A stretch of 38,662 bases of DNA from JAVKSL01 sp039583695 (lineage in GTDB: Bacteria > Actinomycetota > Acidimicrobiia > Acidimicrobiales > JAJPHD01). Each line of letters starts with the position of its first letter. Position 1 is the stretch's first letter. Below, piece after piece: positions 30,357 to 38,192 of the stretch. The position numbers and the translations under genes were made by a program. The notes under the pieces were generated by a model, which saw only the letters and a list, made by a program, of their open reading frames with translations, ran no database searches and had not been told where the DNA came from. The stretch is taken from positions 1 through 38,662 of the forward strand of contig JAVKSL010000020.1 in the NCBI GenBank assembly GCA_039583695.1, given 5' to 3'.

Positions 30357-32462
30357 TCAGCTCTCGCGGTTGGGGGGGTGCTCGGGGGGCTCGGCCCCCG
30401 AGTGTGAGTCGTAGGGACGCCGGTCCTTGGGGGCACCGTTGCTGGAGCCCAGATACCCCCTGGTTCCCAAGCCCACCGGGTCGGTGGCATCCTGTGGAGC
30501 TGACCCGTTGCCGTCGGTCAGCATGAGGAAGCGGTGAGGCTTGCGCTTGTCTCCACTTGGGTGAACGGGCGCCCCATTCGCCTCGTCGATGAGCCGAGCC
30601 ACCTCGGCGCCGTCGATGGTCTCGCGCTCGAGCAGGGCCGCGGCCACTGCGTCCAGGCCGGTCTTGTGCCGTGCCAGGTACTTGGCGGCTCGATCCTCCT
30701 GCTCACGCAGGATCCTCTCCACCTCCTCGTCGATCACCCGGCTGGTGTCCTCGGAATAGTCCCTCGAGTGCATCAGGTCCTCTCCCAGGAACACCATGCC
30801 CTGGGCCCCCCAGGCCATCGGCCCGATTCGTGAGCTCATGCCAAACTCGCGCACCATCTTGCGGGCCAGCTCGGTGTTGCCCACCAGGTCGTTCGCTGCT
30901 CCAGTAGAGAGATTGTGGTAGATGAGCATCTCGGCGGCCCTGCCCCCCATGCGCACGGCCAGGGAGTCCTCGATGTACTCGATGGGGTAGATGTGGCGCT
31001 CCTCGAGCGGCAGCTGCTGGGTGACGCCGAGCGCCATGCCCGTTGGCAGGATGGTGACTTTGTGAACCGGATCCGCGTTGGCCAGCACATATGCCAGAAC
31101 AGCGTGCCCACCCTCGTGGTAGGCGACCCGCTCCTTCTCCTCGTCGGCCAAGACAAGGGACTCCCGTCGCTGACCCATCAGGATGCGGTCCCTGGCAGCC
31201 TCGAAGTCCTGCATCTCGACGTGGTCACTGGCTCGGCGGACCGCGTGAAGGGCAGCCTCGTTGACCAGGTTGGCCAGGTCCGCCCCGCTCATGCCCGGAG
31301 TCCCTCTGGCCACGGTCTCCAGATCCACGTCTGGCCCCATGCGCTTGTCGCGGCAGTGGACCACCAGGATCGGGAGTCGCTCGTCCAGGTCCGGCAGCGG
31401 CACCACGATCTGGCGGTCGAAGCGCCCCGGGCGCAGGAGTGCCGGGTCCAGGATGTCGGGGCGGTTGGTGGCCGCCATCATCACGATGCCCTCGGTGGTG
31501 TCGAAGCCGTCCATCTCCGACAGCATCTGGTTGAGGGTCTGCTCCCGCTCGTCGTGCCCGCCGCCCAGGCCCGCGCCCCGCTTGCGCCCGATCGAGTCGA
31601 TCTCGTCCACGAAGATGATTGCCGGGGCCTGCTTGCGGGCGGTCTGGAACATGTCCCTGACCCTGCTGGCGCCCACTCCCACGAACATCTCCATGAAGTC
31701 CGAGCCCGACACCGACATGAAAGGCACCCCTGCCTCACCGGCGACGGCGCGAGCCAGGAGGGTCTTGCCGGTGCCCGGCGGACCGACCAGCAGCACTCCC
31801 TTGGGGATCTTGGCCCCGATGTCCTTGAAGCGCCCTGGGCTCTTGAGGAAGTCGACCACCTCGCTGATCTCCTGCTTGACACTGGTGTAGCCAGCGACGT
31901 CGGCAAATGTGGTGCGCGGGCGGTCGGTGTTGAACAGCTTGGCCTTGGAGCGACCGATCGACATGATCCCGGTCATCTGGCCCTGAGCCCGACGGCTCAT
32001 CCACCAGAAGATGCCGATCACGACCGCGCCGATCAAGACGTAGAAGATGATCTCGCTCAAGAAGCTGTTGGATGACGGCGTGTTGTAGTTGACGTTGACC
32101 TTGCTGGCCGCAAATGCGGCAGCCTCCTGTGCGGTTTGCGGGACCGGCCCGTTGGTCGTGTAGGAGGTCCCGTTGGACAGCGTCCCGGTGATCTGCCCCG
32201 TCGAGTTGTTCACGTTGGCGCTGGAGACCTGGTGAGAGGTGAGATCCGACATGAACTGGCTGAAGTTCACCTTGGTGCTGGGCGCCCCTCTGAGGAATGT
32301 CGTAAGTGCGAAGGCTATGACCACCAGCCCCAGCAGGATCAGCACGCCCCAGCGCCAGCTCTGCTCCGGGCCTCGGCCACCCGGCATCCCGCCTGGTCCC
32401 CCTGCTGGGCGGGGCGGGCCTCCCGTGCGATCCGGCCGGAAGTCCGGTGGTTGACGACTCAT
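30357..32462 (-). CDS. ftsH: ATP-dependent zinc metalloprotease FtsH
   Basis: Membrane-bound AAA+ protease that degrades unassembled membrane proteins and some regulators. 701 aa from ATG 32462 (MSRQPPDFRPDRTGG); the open frame extends further but lacks promoter support. Two membrane helices lie near residues 28-50 and 130-150, with an extracytoplasmic domain between. Walker A GPPGTGKT is at 227-234, Walker B IIFVDEID follows, then ATNRPDILDPALLRPGRFDR. The zinc site HEGGH is at 449-453. The C-terminal tail is low-complexity (GAEPPEHPPNRES). It is divergent from the DUF3499 gene and convergent with the DUF5719 gene. Confidence 0.96.
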   Translation of the reverse strand: MSRQPPDFRPDRTGGPPRPAGGPGGMPGGRGPEQSWRWGVLILLGLVVIAFALTTFLRGAPSTKVNFSQFMSDLTSHQVSSANVNNSTGQITGTLSNGTSYTTNGPVPQTAQEAAAFAASKVNVNYNTPSSNSFLSEIIFYVLIGAVVIGIFWWMSRRAQGQMTGIMSIGRSKAKLFNTDRPRTTFADVAGYTSVKQEISEVVDFLKSPGRFKDIGAKIPKGVLLVGPPGTGKTLLARAVAGEAGVPFMSVSGSDFMEMFVGVGASRVRDMFQTARKQAPAIIFVDEIDSIGRKRGAGLGGGHDEREQTLNQMLSEMDGFDTTEGIVMMAATNRPDILDPALLRPGRFDRQIVVPLPDLDERLPILVVHCRDKRMGPDVDLETVARGTPGMSGADLANLVNEAALHAVRRASDHVEMQDFEAARDRILMGQRRESLVLADEEKERVAYHEGGHAVLAYVLANADPVHKVTILPTGMALGVTQQLPLEERHIYPIEYIEDSLAVRMGGRAAEMLIYHNLSTGAANDLVGNTELARKMVREFGMSSRIGPMAWGAQGMVFLGEDLMHSRDYSEDTSRVIDEEVERILREQEDRAAKYLARHKTGLDAVAAALLERETIDGAEVARLIDEANGAPVHPSGDKRKPHRFLMLTDGNGSAPQDATDPVGLGTRGYLGSSNGAPKDRRPYDSHSGAEPPEHPPNRES

Positions 32463-32469
32463 GGTGTCT

Positions 32470-32475
32470 ATGGTA
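32470..32475 (-). promoter_or_regulatory. -10 box of ftsH, leaderless
   Basis: TACCAT on the minus strand ends 7 bases before ATG 32462. No ribosome-binding site is present, and no clear -35. Confidence 0.5.
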
Positions 32476-32510
32476 AACGGCGCGGCCCCAAACTTCGGAT
32501 CACCGGGCGC

Positions 32511-32516
32511 TAGAGT
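32511..32516 (+). promoter_or_regulatory. -10 box of the DUF3499 gene, near-leaderless
   Basis: TAGAGT ends 8 bases before ATG 32525. It shares the 62-base divergent region with the ftsH promoter. Confidence 0.5.
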
Positions 32517-32524
32517 CACTTCCC

Positions 32525-32728
32525 ATGTCGGACCGCTGCGCACGTCCAGGGTGCGGGGCGCAGGCCATAGCCAGCCTCACCTACGACTACGCGCAGAGGA
32601 TGGTCTGGCTCGACGACCTGAGCCCGGAGGAGCCGCCCGTGTGGGGGATCTGCCCGGGGCACGCTGAGCGGCTCCGGGCACCGGAGGGCTGGGTGCGCGA
32701 GGACCGGCGCGAGCGGACCTTCACGTGA
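32525..32728 (+). CDS. DUF3499 family protein
   Basis: 67 aa. It resembles the small actinobacterial DUF3499 proteins (Rv3258c type): RCARPGCGAQAIASLTYDYAQR, then LSPEEPPVWGICPGHAERLRAPEGW. The CxxxxC, C and H residues (Cys5, Cys10, Cys45, His48) could bind zinc. Function unknown. In mycobacteria and streptomycetes this gene lies beside the phosphomannomutase and Trm112-like genes; here those are 4 kb downstream, separated by three inserted genes. Confidence 0.87.
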   Translation: MSDRCARPGCGAQAIASLTYDYAQRMVWLDDLSPEEPPVWGICPGHAERLRAPEGWVREDRRERTFT

Positions 32729-33510
32729 AGGACGGATCAAGCTCGGAGACCGTCGTAGAGCCCCGGATATTTCTGTCGCCTAGGTCGGGAACGGTCGGGG
32801 TGGGCCTGGCGATCGCGGGGTTTGCCGTCGGGGCGATCGTGAGCGTGATCCTGGTGGGGATCGTCGTCGCGCTCACCCATGACCGCGTGGTGAGGGGGCT
32901 GCCCGTCGAGACCTCCGCGGTGACCGTGGCGGACCTGGCGGGCCTGTGGGCGGGCCTGGTCGGCGCAGCAGTGATGGCCAGCCGCTTGCTCGGGAGCCGG
33001 CACGCCGCCGCCGACCTGCGGCTCCGGCTGCGGGCCTGGCCCGACGTGCCCCTGGGCATCGCCGTGGGGCTGGGCTTCCAGCTCCTGCTCCTCCCCGTGC
33101 TCTACCTGCCGTTCGTGGCCTCGCATCCCCACCTGAGCAAGACTCTCTCCAAGGAGGGCGTGACCCTGACCAGCCACGTGCACACCGCTGGCTTCGTGAT
33201 CGTGGCCCTGCTGGTCGTGGTGGGGGCACCGATAGTGGAGGAGCTGTTCTTCCGGGGGCTGGTGCTGGGTTCGTTGGAGGCCTGGTTCGGCAAGCTGGGT
33301 CGCCGCATCGGAGTCGTGGCGGCGATCGTGGTCATGGGGGTGTTCTTCGGCTTTGCTCACTGGGAAGGCCCCCTGGTGGCCTACGGGCTGGCGGTGTTCG
33401 GGATGGTGCTGGGAATCCTGGCCAAGTGCTTCAAGCGCCTCGGGCCCGGCATCGTGGCCCATGCGTCTTTCAATGCCGCCGCAGTAGTGGCCCTCGCCCT
33501 GGTCCGATAG
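32725..33510 (+). CDS. CPBP (Abi/CAAX-type) intramembrane metalloprotease family protein
   Basis: 261 aa with about seven membrane helices. The family's active-site motifs are all seen: EELFFR (Glu172, Glu173, Arg177), the His212 motif FFGFAHWEG, and HASFN (His246, Asn250). The substrate is unknown; family members range from prenyl-protein peptidases to bacteriocin self-immunity proteins. The GTG at 32725 overlaps the DUF3499 stop, so the two are co-expressed. The stop is inside a strong hairpin that probably ends transcription. Confidence 0.88.
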   Translation: MKDGSSSETVVEPRIFLSPRSGTVGVGLAIAGFAVGAIVSVILVGIVVALTHDRVVRGLPVETSAVTVADLAGLWAGLVGAAVMASRLLGSRHAAADLRLRLRAWPDVPLGIAVGLGFQLLLLPVLYLPFVASHPHLSKTLSKEGVTLTSHVHTAGFVIVALLVVVGAPIVEELFFRGLVLGSLEAWFGKLGRRIGVVAAIVVMGVFFGFAHWEGPLVAYGLAVFGMVLGILAKCFKRLGPGIVAHASFNAAAVVALALVR

Positions 33511-33540
33511 GACTACCTGCTAGTCCGGAGGGACCATTTT
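33501..33540 (+). terminator. Nested hairpin after the CPBP gene
   Basis: Outer arms GGTCC (33501-33505) and GGACC (33531-33535); symmetric 4-base internal loop; inner arms GGACTA (33510-33515) and TAGTCC (33521-33526) around a 5-base loop; then ATTTT. It overlaps the stop codon. A plausible intrinsic terminator with a short T-run. Confidence 0.6.
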
Positions 33541-33641
33541 GGGTGGATTGGCTCAAGCCGGTCCACATCGGTGCCGATAGGACTCGTGACAAGGAAGGCA
33601 GAGAGCTGAGGTTTCTCTGGGGCTGGAAGGGAAGGTGCACC

Positions 33642-33818
33642 ATGACGTGCCCTAGCTGTCGTAGATCCAAGCTGGTTGAGATAACGCTCCGGGTTGCTCA
33701 GCACGGGGTGGTCTTCCGGGCCTGCTCCTCGTGTGGGGGGCGTTGGTGGAACGACGAGGGACATCCGACCGTCCTCCCCCGGGTGCTCGAGCTGGCCTCC
33801 CTGGCCCGCGCGTCCTAG
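33642..33818 (+). CDS. Small zinc-ribbon protein
   Basis: 58 aa: MTCPSCRRSKLVEITLRVAQ, then CSSCGGRWWNDEGHP and a short helix ending LASLARAS. Two CxxC pairs (Cys3, Cys6 and Cys27, Cys30) form a TFIIB-type zinc ribbon. GGAAGG lies about 9 bases before the ATG. Unknown role; perhaps a nucleic-acid-binding or assembly protein. The 131 bases before it hold the CPBP terminator and no obvious promoter. A small CCCGT/ACGGG hairpin lies just downstream at 33825-33839. Confidence 0.75.
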   Translation: MTCPSCRRSKLVEITLRVAQHGVVFRACSSCGGRWWNDEGHPTVLPRVLELASLARAS

Positions 33819-33859
33819 CTCAGACCCGTTCCTGACGGGCGCCGGCGTGGCGCGTGGGG

Positions 33860-33865
33860 CAGGAT
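33860..33865 (+). promoter_or_regulatory. Weak -10-like box before the large membrane protein gene
   Basis: CAGGAT ends 6 bases before ATG 33872. Only the second and last bases fit TANNNT, but the spacing equals that of the other leaderless starts and supports ATG 33872 over GTG 33854. Confidence 0.3.
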
Positions 33866-33871
33866 TGTCCC

Positions 33872-36739
33872 ATGCGGCTGAGGGTCACGATCCGGGCACT
33901 GCGCCCTCCGAGTGCTCCCTCGGTCGCGTCCTTCCTGGTGGTCGGCGGGGTGATCGCCTTCACGGTCTGGCAGCTGCATCCTTCACTGCTGCTGTCCAAC
34001 ACCACGGCGTCGGGAGGCGACACGGGCTCCCAGGTAGGCCTGCCCTACTACTTCGAGCACGGGATCCTGTCGCACTTCAGCCTCACCGGCTGGAGCCCTT
34101 GGTGGTACGACGGCTTTCCCCAGTACACCTTCTACTTCCCGCTTCCGGCCGTGTTCGTGGCCATCTTCAACCTTGTCATGCCGTACAACGTGGCCTTCAA
34201 GCTGATCACGGTGGCCGGCTCGCTCCTGCTCCCGATAGCTGCCTGGGCATTTGGACGGCTCACCGGGATGCGCCGGCCCGGCCCGGAGCTCCTGGCGGTT
34301 CTCACCCTTCCGTACCTGTTCGAGTTCAGCTTCCCGAGCGTCTATCAGATCGTCGGCGGCAACCTGTCCTCCACCCTGGCGGGCGAGTACTCCTTCTCGC
34401 TCAGCCTGGCCTTCGGGCTGCTGTTCCTGGGCGTGGTGTCGCGCGGCCTGGATAACGGAAAGAGACGCGCCCTAGCCGCGGTGCTCCTGGCGGTCACTGC
34501 GCTCTTGCACATCGTGCCGGCTATCTTCGTTGGTGTGGTGGCGGTCGTCGTCACCGTCGCCCGGCTCGACCTCGCTTGGCGGCGTTCGTCGCCCGCTCTC
34601 GACCGCCGTCGGCTGTGGTGGTCCTTCACCGCCGGGCTGGCTGGTGTGGCGATCATCGGCTTCTGGGTCATACCATTTCTTGCCGATCTACCATATACCT
34701 CAAGCCTCGGCTTTCAGAGGGTCACCACTTACCTGGCGGACATGTTCCCCCCCGGCCTCCTCGGGGCGGTGGTCCTGGGCTCGATCGGGGCGGCCATCTC
34801 ATTGGTCCGGCGTCGCCGGACTGGAACGATGCTGGTGCTCATGGCCGCGGTCGCCGCGGTCCTGGTCGTCTTCGACCCGGCCAAAGCCCTCTACAACGCC
34901 AGGTTCCTGCCATTTTGGACCCTGAGCGTGTACCTGCTGGCGGGGGTCGGCGTTGCCGAGCTGGTCACCCTGGCGGTGGAGGTCTGGACCTGGCGGCGCG
35001 CCCGGAGGGGCACCCAGGCTGATCTCGGCAAGGCGGTCCTGGCCGCCCTGGCGGCCGTGGAGGAGGAGGCTCTTGCTCATCTTGGCGTGCACCCGGAGCT
35101 GGCGAGCTCGGTTCTCGAGGCGCAGGCAGCCCTGGCCAGAGACCGAGCGGACCTGGCGGAGGACCCCACCGATTGGGGCGCCCAGTTGCGGGAGAAGGCT
35201 CGGATCGCGCTGGCCCTGGACCCTGACCTGGCTCTGGCCTACGAGGTCAAGGAGGCCTTCGTGGCTGCCACGGTCCTGGCGATGGCCCAACCGGGCCTGG
35301 CCATGGCCGCGATGGACCGATGGGCGGCGCTGGCTCAGGGCTGCGGGCTCGAACCCTTTGCCAGGCTGGGCAGCCGCCTGAGCACGTGGCGCCCTGAGCT
35401 GGAGGCCCATCTGGCGCCAAGGTGGATCCGAGCCGGGGGCTTGGCTGGTCGTCCTGCCGGCCTTAGGAGTTCCCTCAGCCCAAGGAGGCCTCTCAGCCTC
35501 GGCAGGCGAGGGACGCTCGTGCCGGCCGACCCGCGCACCTTCACCTGGGCGCGTCCCGTCATGGTCCTGGTGACCCCGATCGTGGCGTGGCTGGTGGCAG
35601 CTGGGCTGGTGGTGGTGCCGCTGGGGCTGTCCTGGATGCCGATCAGCACGACCGCCAGCTACCTGCCCGACTGGATCCAATGGAACTACAGTGGCTATCA
35701 GGGCAAGTCGACCTACCCGGAGTACCACGCGATCAACACCACCATGGCCAGGGTGGGCGCCAAGTATGGCTGCGGGCGGGCAATGTGGGAGTACGGTGGT
35801 GAGCTGAACGACCTGGGTACCCCCGAGGCCCTCATGCTCCTGCCGTTCTGGACGCATGGCTGCATCGACTCCATGGAGGGCCTGCTGTTCGAGTCGTCGG
35901 CCACCACGCCATATCACTTCCTCAACCAGGCCGAGCTGTCCCCGCATCCCTCCGAAGCCGAGGCAGGGCTGCCGTATGGGGCACTCGACGTGACGCTAGG
36001 GGTCCAGCACCTCCAGCTGCTTGGGGTTCGCTACTTCATGGCCTTCAGCCCGACGGTGGAATCCCAGGCCAACGCGGATCCGGCGCTCAAGCTCATCGCC
36101 ACCACCGGCCCCTGGCCGACGGTGGTGAACGGTTCGACGATCAACCGCACCTGGGACATCTACCTGGTAGCCGACTCCACCACCGTGACACCGCTTGACA
36201 CCACCCCGGTGGTCCTCACCGGGGTGAACAAGCGGAGCCCCCAATCCTGGCTGAATGCCTCGCTGACCTGGTACGACGATCCCAGCCTCTGGAATGTCAT
36301 GGAGGCCGAGACCGGCCCGTCGAGCTGGGATCGCATCGCCGCAGGCTCCACAAGCCTCCCGGTCACCCCCGTGACGCCGGCAACGGTGAGCCACATTGCC
36401 AACACCAATACCACGATCAGCTTCGACGTGAGCAGGGTTGGCAGCCCGGTGCTGGTAAAGACCTCCTACTTCCCCAACTGGCACGCAACCGGGGCCAGCG
36501 GCCCGTACCGGGTATCCCCCAACCTCATGGTGGTCGTGCCCAGCTCCCACCACGTGACCCTCGCCTACGGCAAGACCTTCGCCGACTGGGTTGGGATAGC
36601 GGTGACCGTTGCCGGCCTGGCAGGCACCGCGTGGATGGCCTGGCGCCCGCCGGTGCCGATGCCCGATCCTGTTCCGGGAGCCCTGGACGTGCCGGCTGTC
36701 GTCGACCCAGAGAGGCGAGAGGGCGCGGCGATCTCGTAG
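33872..36739 (+). CDS. Large multi-membrane protein, GT-C / PTPS-related type, with inserted soluble domain
   Basis: 955 aa. The N-terminal ~370 residues contain about nine membrane helices, with the extracellular loop GLPYYFEHGILSHFSLTGW and YDGFPQYTFYFPLP, reminiscent of polytopic GT-C glycosyltransferases and the '6-pyruvoyl-tetrahydropterin synthase-related' membrane family. Residues ~378-550 are soluble, Ala/Leu/Glu-rich and helical. Another helix follows (558-580), then a ~320-residue extracellular domain with LGVQHLQLLGVRYFMAFSP and YFPNWHATGASGPYRVSPNL, and a final helix (903-923). A role in envelope polysaccharide assembly is likely but unproven. Confidence 0.75.
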   Translation: MRLRVTIRALRPPSAPSVASFLVVGGVIAFTVWQLHPSLLLSNTTASGGDTGSQVGLPYYFEHGILSHFSLTGWSPWWYDGFPQYTFYFPLPAVFVAIFNLVMPYNVAFKLITVAGSLLLPIAAWAFGRLTGMRRPGPELLAVLTLPYLFEFSFPSVYQIVGGNLSSTLAGEYSFSLSLAFGLLFLGVVSRGLDNGKRRALAAVLLAVTALLHIVPAIFVGVVAVVVTVARLDLAWRRSSPALDRRRLWWSFTAGLAGVAIIGFWVIPFLADLPYTSSLGFQRVTTYLADMFPPGLLGAVVLGSIGAAISLVRRRRTGTMLVLMAAVAAVLVVFDPAKALYNARFLPFWTLSVYLLAGVGVAELVTLAVEVWTWRRARRGTQADLGKAVLAALAAVEEEALAHLGVHPELASSVLEAQAALARDRADLAEDPTDWGAQLREKARIALALDPDLALAYEVKEAFVAATVLAMAQPGLAMAAMDRWAALAQGCGLEPFARLGSRLSTWRPELEAHLAPRWIRAGGLAGRPAGLRSSLSPRRPLSLGRRGTLVPADPRTFTWARPVMVLVTPIVAWLVAAGLVVVPLGLSWMPISTTASYLPDWIQWNYSGYQGKSTYPEYHAINTTMARVGAKYGCGRAMWEYGGELNDLGTPEALMLLPFWTHGCIDSMEGLLFESSATTPYHFLNQAELSPHPSEAEAGLPYGALDVTLGVQHLQLLGVRYFMAFSPTVESQANADPALKLIATTGPWPTVVNGSTINRTWDIYLVADSTTVTPLDTTPVVLTGVNKRSPQSWLNASLTWYDDPSLWNVMEAETGPSSWDRIAAGSTSLPVTPVTPATVSHIANTNTTISFDVSRVGSPVLVKTSYFPNWHATGASGPYRVSPNLMVVVPSSHHVTLAYGKTFADWVGIAVTVAGLAGTAWMAWRPPVPMPDPVPGALDVPAVVDPERREGAAIS

Positions 36740-36781
36740 CACGGTGCAAATTTCCCCAAGACTTCTTCGGGTCCGATGAGC

Positions 36782-36787
36782 TAGGCT
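36782..36787 (+). promoter_or_regulatory. -10 box of the phosphomannomutase gene, near-leaderless
   Basis: TAGGCT ends 9 bases before ATG 36797. AAGACT 18 bases upstream (36758-36763) has the GAC core of a -35. No ribosome-binding site is near the ATG. Confidence 0.5.
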
Positions 36788-36796
36788 CGCCGACGA

Positions 36797-38191
36797 ATGG
36801 CAGCCGACCCGTCGATCTTCAAAGCCTACGACGTACGTGGCACGGTCCCCGAACAGCTGAATGCCGACGTTTGCCGGGCGATCGGCGCGGCGTTCGCCCG
36901 CTTCTCGGCGGCGCCGAGGATCGTGGTGGCTCGGGACATGCGGGCTTCGGGGGTCGAGCTGTCCGGAGCGTTCATCGAGGGGGCGCTGGCCGAGGGCACC
37001 TCGGTGATCGACCTGGGCCTGGCTTCGACCGACCTGTTGTACTTTGCCTCCGGGCGTCTCGACGCCCCCGGCGCAATGTTCACGGCATCCCACAACCCGG
37101 CCCGCTACAACGGGATCAAGATGTGCCTGTCCGGGGCGAGCCCGGTGGGGTCCGACACCGGACTCGGAGAGATTGCCCGGCTGGCGGCATCTGAGCCTGC
37201 TCCGGGGCCTGTCAGGGGGCGGCCCACGGGAACGCTGGAGCACCGGGACATGCTGGGCGAGTTCGCCGCCCACGTGCGCAGCTTTGTCGACGTGGGGGCG
37301 ATGGCGCCCCTGCGAGTGGTTGGCGACGCAGCCAACGGCATGGGGGGACTGGTGGCGCCTGCTGTCTTCGATGGCCTGCCGGTCAGCCTGGACCTGCTGT
37401 ACGGCGAGCCAGACGGCAGCTTCCCCAACCACCCCGCCGATCCGATCCAGCCTGCCAACCTGGTGGACCTGCAGGCCCGGGTGCTGGCCACGGGTGCCGA
37501 CGTGGGCCTGGCGTTCGACGGCGACGCGGACCGGGTGTTCCTCGTCGACGAGCGCGGGGCCACGGTGTCGGGATCGCTCACCACCGCCCTTGTGGCCAGG
37601 GCGATCTTGGCCCGCAACCCCGGCGCGACTGTTCTGTACAACTTGATCTGCTCGCACGTGGTGCCCGAGGTGATCGCCGAGGCCGGCGGGACTGCGGTGA
37701 GGACCCGGGTGGGCCATTCCTATATCAAAGCGATCATGGCGCAGACCGGGGCGGTCTTTGGGGGGGAGCACTCTGGGCACTACTACTTCCGGGACAACTA
37801 CCGAGCGGACAGTGGGCTGATTGCCGCGATGGTGGTGCTGGAACTGATGTCTGGTGCAGCGGTCCCGCTCTCGGAGCTGGTGGGACCGTTGCGTGCCAGG
37901 TATGCGGACTCGGGTGAGATCAACACCCAGGTTGGTGACCCCGAGGCGGTCATCGAGGAGGTGGCTAAAGGTGCCGCGGGTGGTGCCTTCGGGGGCCGGC
38001 GAGCAGAGCTCGACCGCCTTGACGGGCTCACTGCGGACTTCGGGGACTGGTGGTTCAACTTGCGCCCGTCCAACACCGAGCCGTTGCTGCGGCTCAATCT
38101 CGAGGCGGCCGACCCCTCCTCATGCGCCGAGCACGTTGCGGAGGTCACCGAGGCCATCCTGGCCGCCCCCTCCGTTGAGGGGGGTCGCTGA
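36797..38191 (+). CDS. manB: Phosphomannomutase/phosphoglucomutase
   Basis: Alpha-D-phosphohexomutase that interconverts mannose 6-phosphate and mannose 1-phosphate, feeding GDP-mannose for glycans. 464 aa. The four family loops are intact: catalytic serine TASHNP (Ser98), metal loop DGDADR (241-246), sugar-binding GEHSGH (323-328) and phosphate-binding RPSNTEP (423-429). The GEHSG form occurs in PMM/PGM enzymes acting on glucose and mannose. It is followed within two bases by the Trm112-like gene and then the SIS isomerase, as in mycobacteria and streptomycetes. Confidence 0.94.
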   Translation: MAADPSIFKAYDVRGTVPEQLNADVCRAIGAAFARFSAAPRIVVARDMRASGVELSGAFIEGALAEGTSVIDLGLASTDLLYFASGRLDAPGAMFTASHNPARYNGIKMCLSGASPVGSDTGLGEIARLAASEPAPGPVRGRPTGTLEHRDMLGEFAAHVRSFVDVGAMAPLRVVGDAANGMGGLVAPAVFDGLPVSLDLLYGEPDGSFPNHPADPIQPANLVDLQARVLATGADVGLAFDGDADRVFLVDERGATVSGSLTTALVARAILARNPGATVLYNLICSHVVPEVIAEAGGTAVRTRVGHSYIKAIMAQTGAVFGGEHSGHYYFRDNYRADSGLIAAMVVLELMSGAAVPLSELVGPLRARYADSGEINTQVGDPEAVIEEVAKGAAGGAFGGRRAELDRLDGLTADFGDWWFNLRPSNTEPLLRLNLEAADPSSCAEHVAEVTEAILAAPSVEGGR

Positions 38192-38192
38192 G

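Noticed and set aside
30306..30360. Bidirectional terminator between the DUF5719 gene and ftsH
   Set aside because: The only hairpin is a 4-bp CCCC/GGGG stem without a T-run on either strand.
33854..33871. GTG 33854 as the start of the large membrane protein
   Set aside because: No ribosome-binding site or -10 box at a suitable distance; ATG 33872 has a better-placed upstream element.
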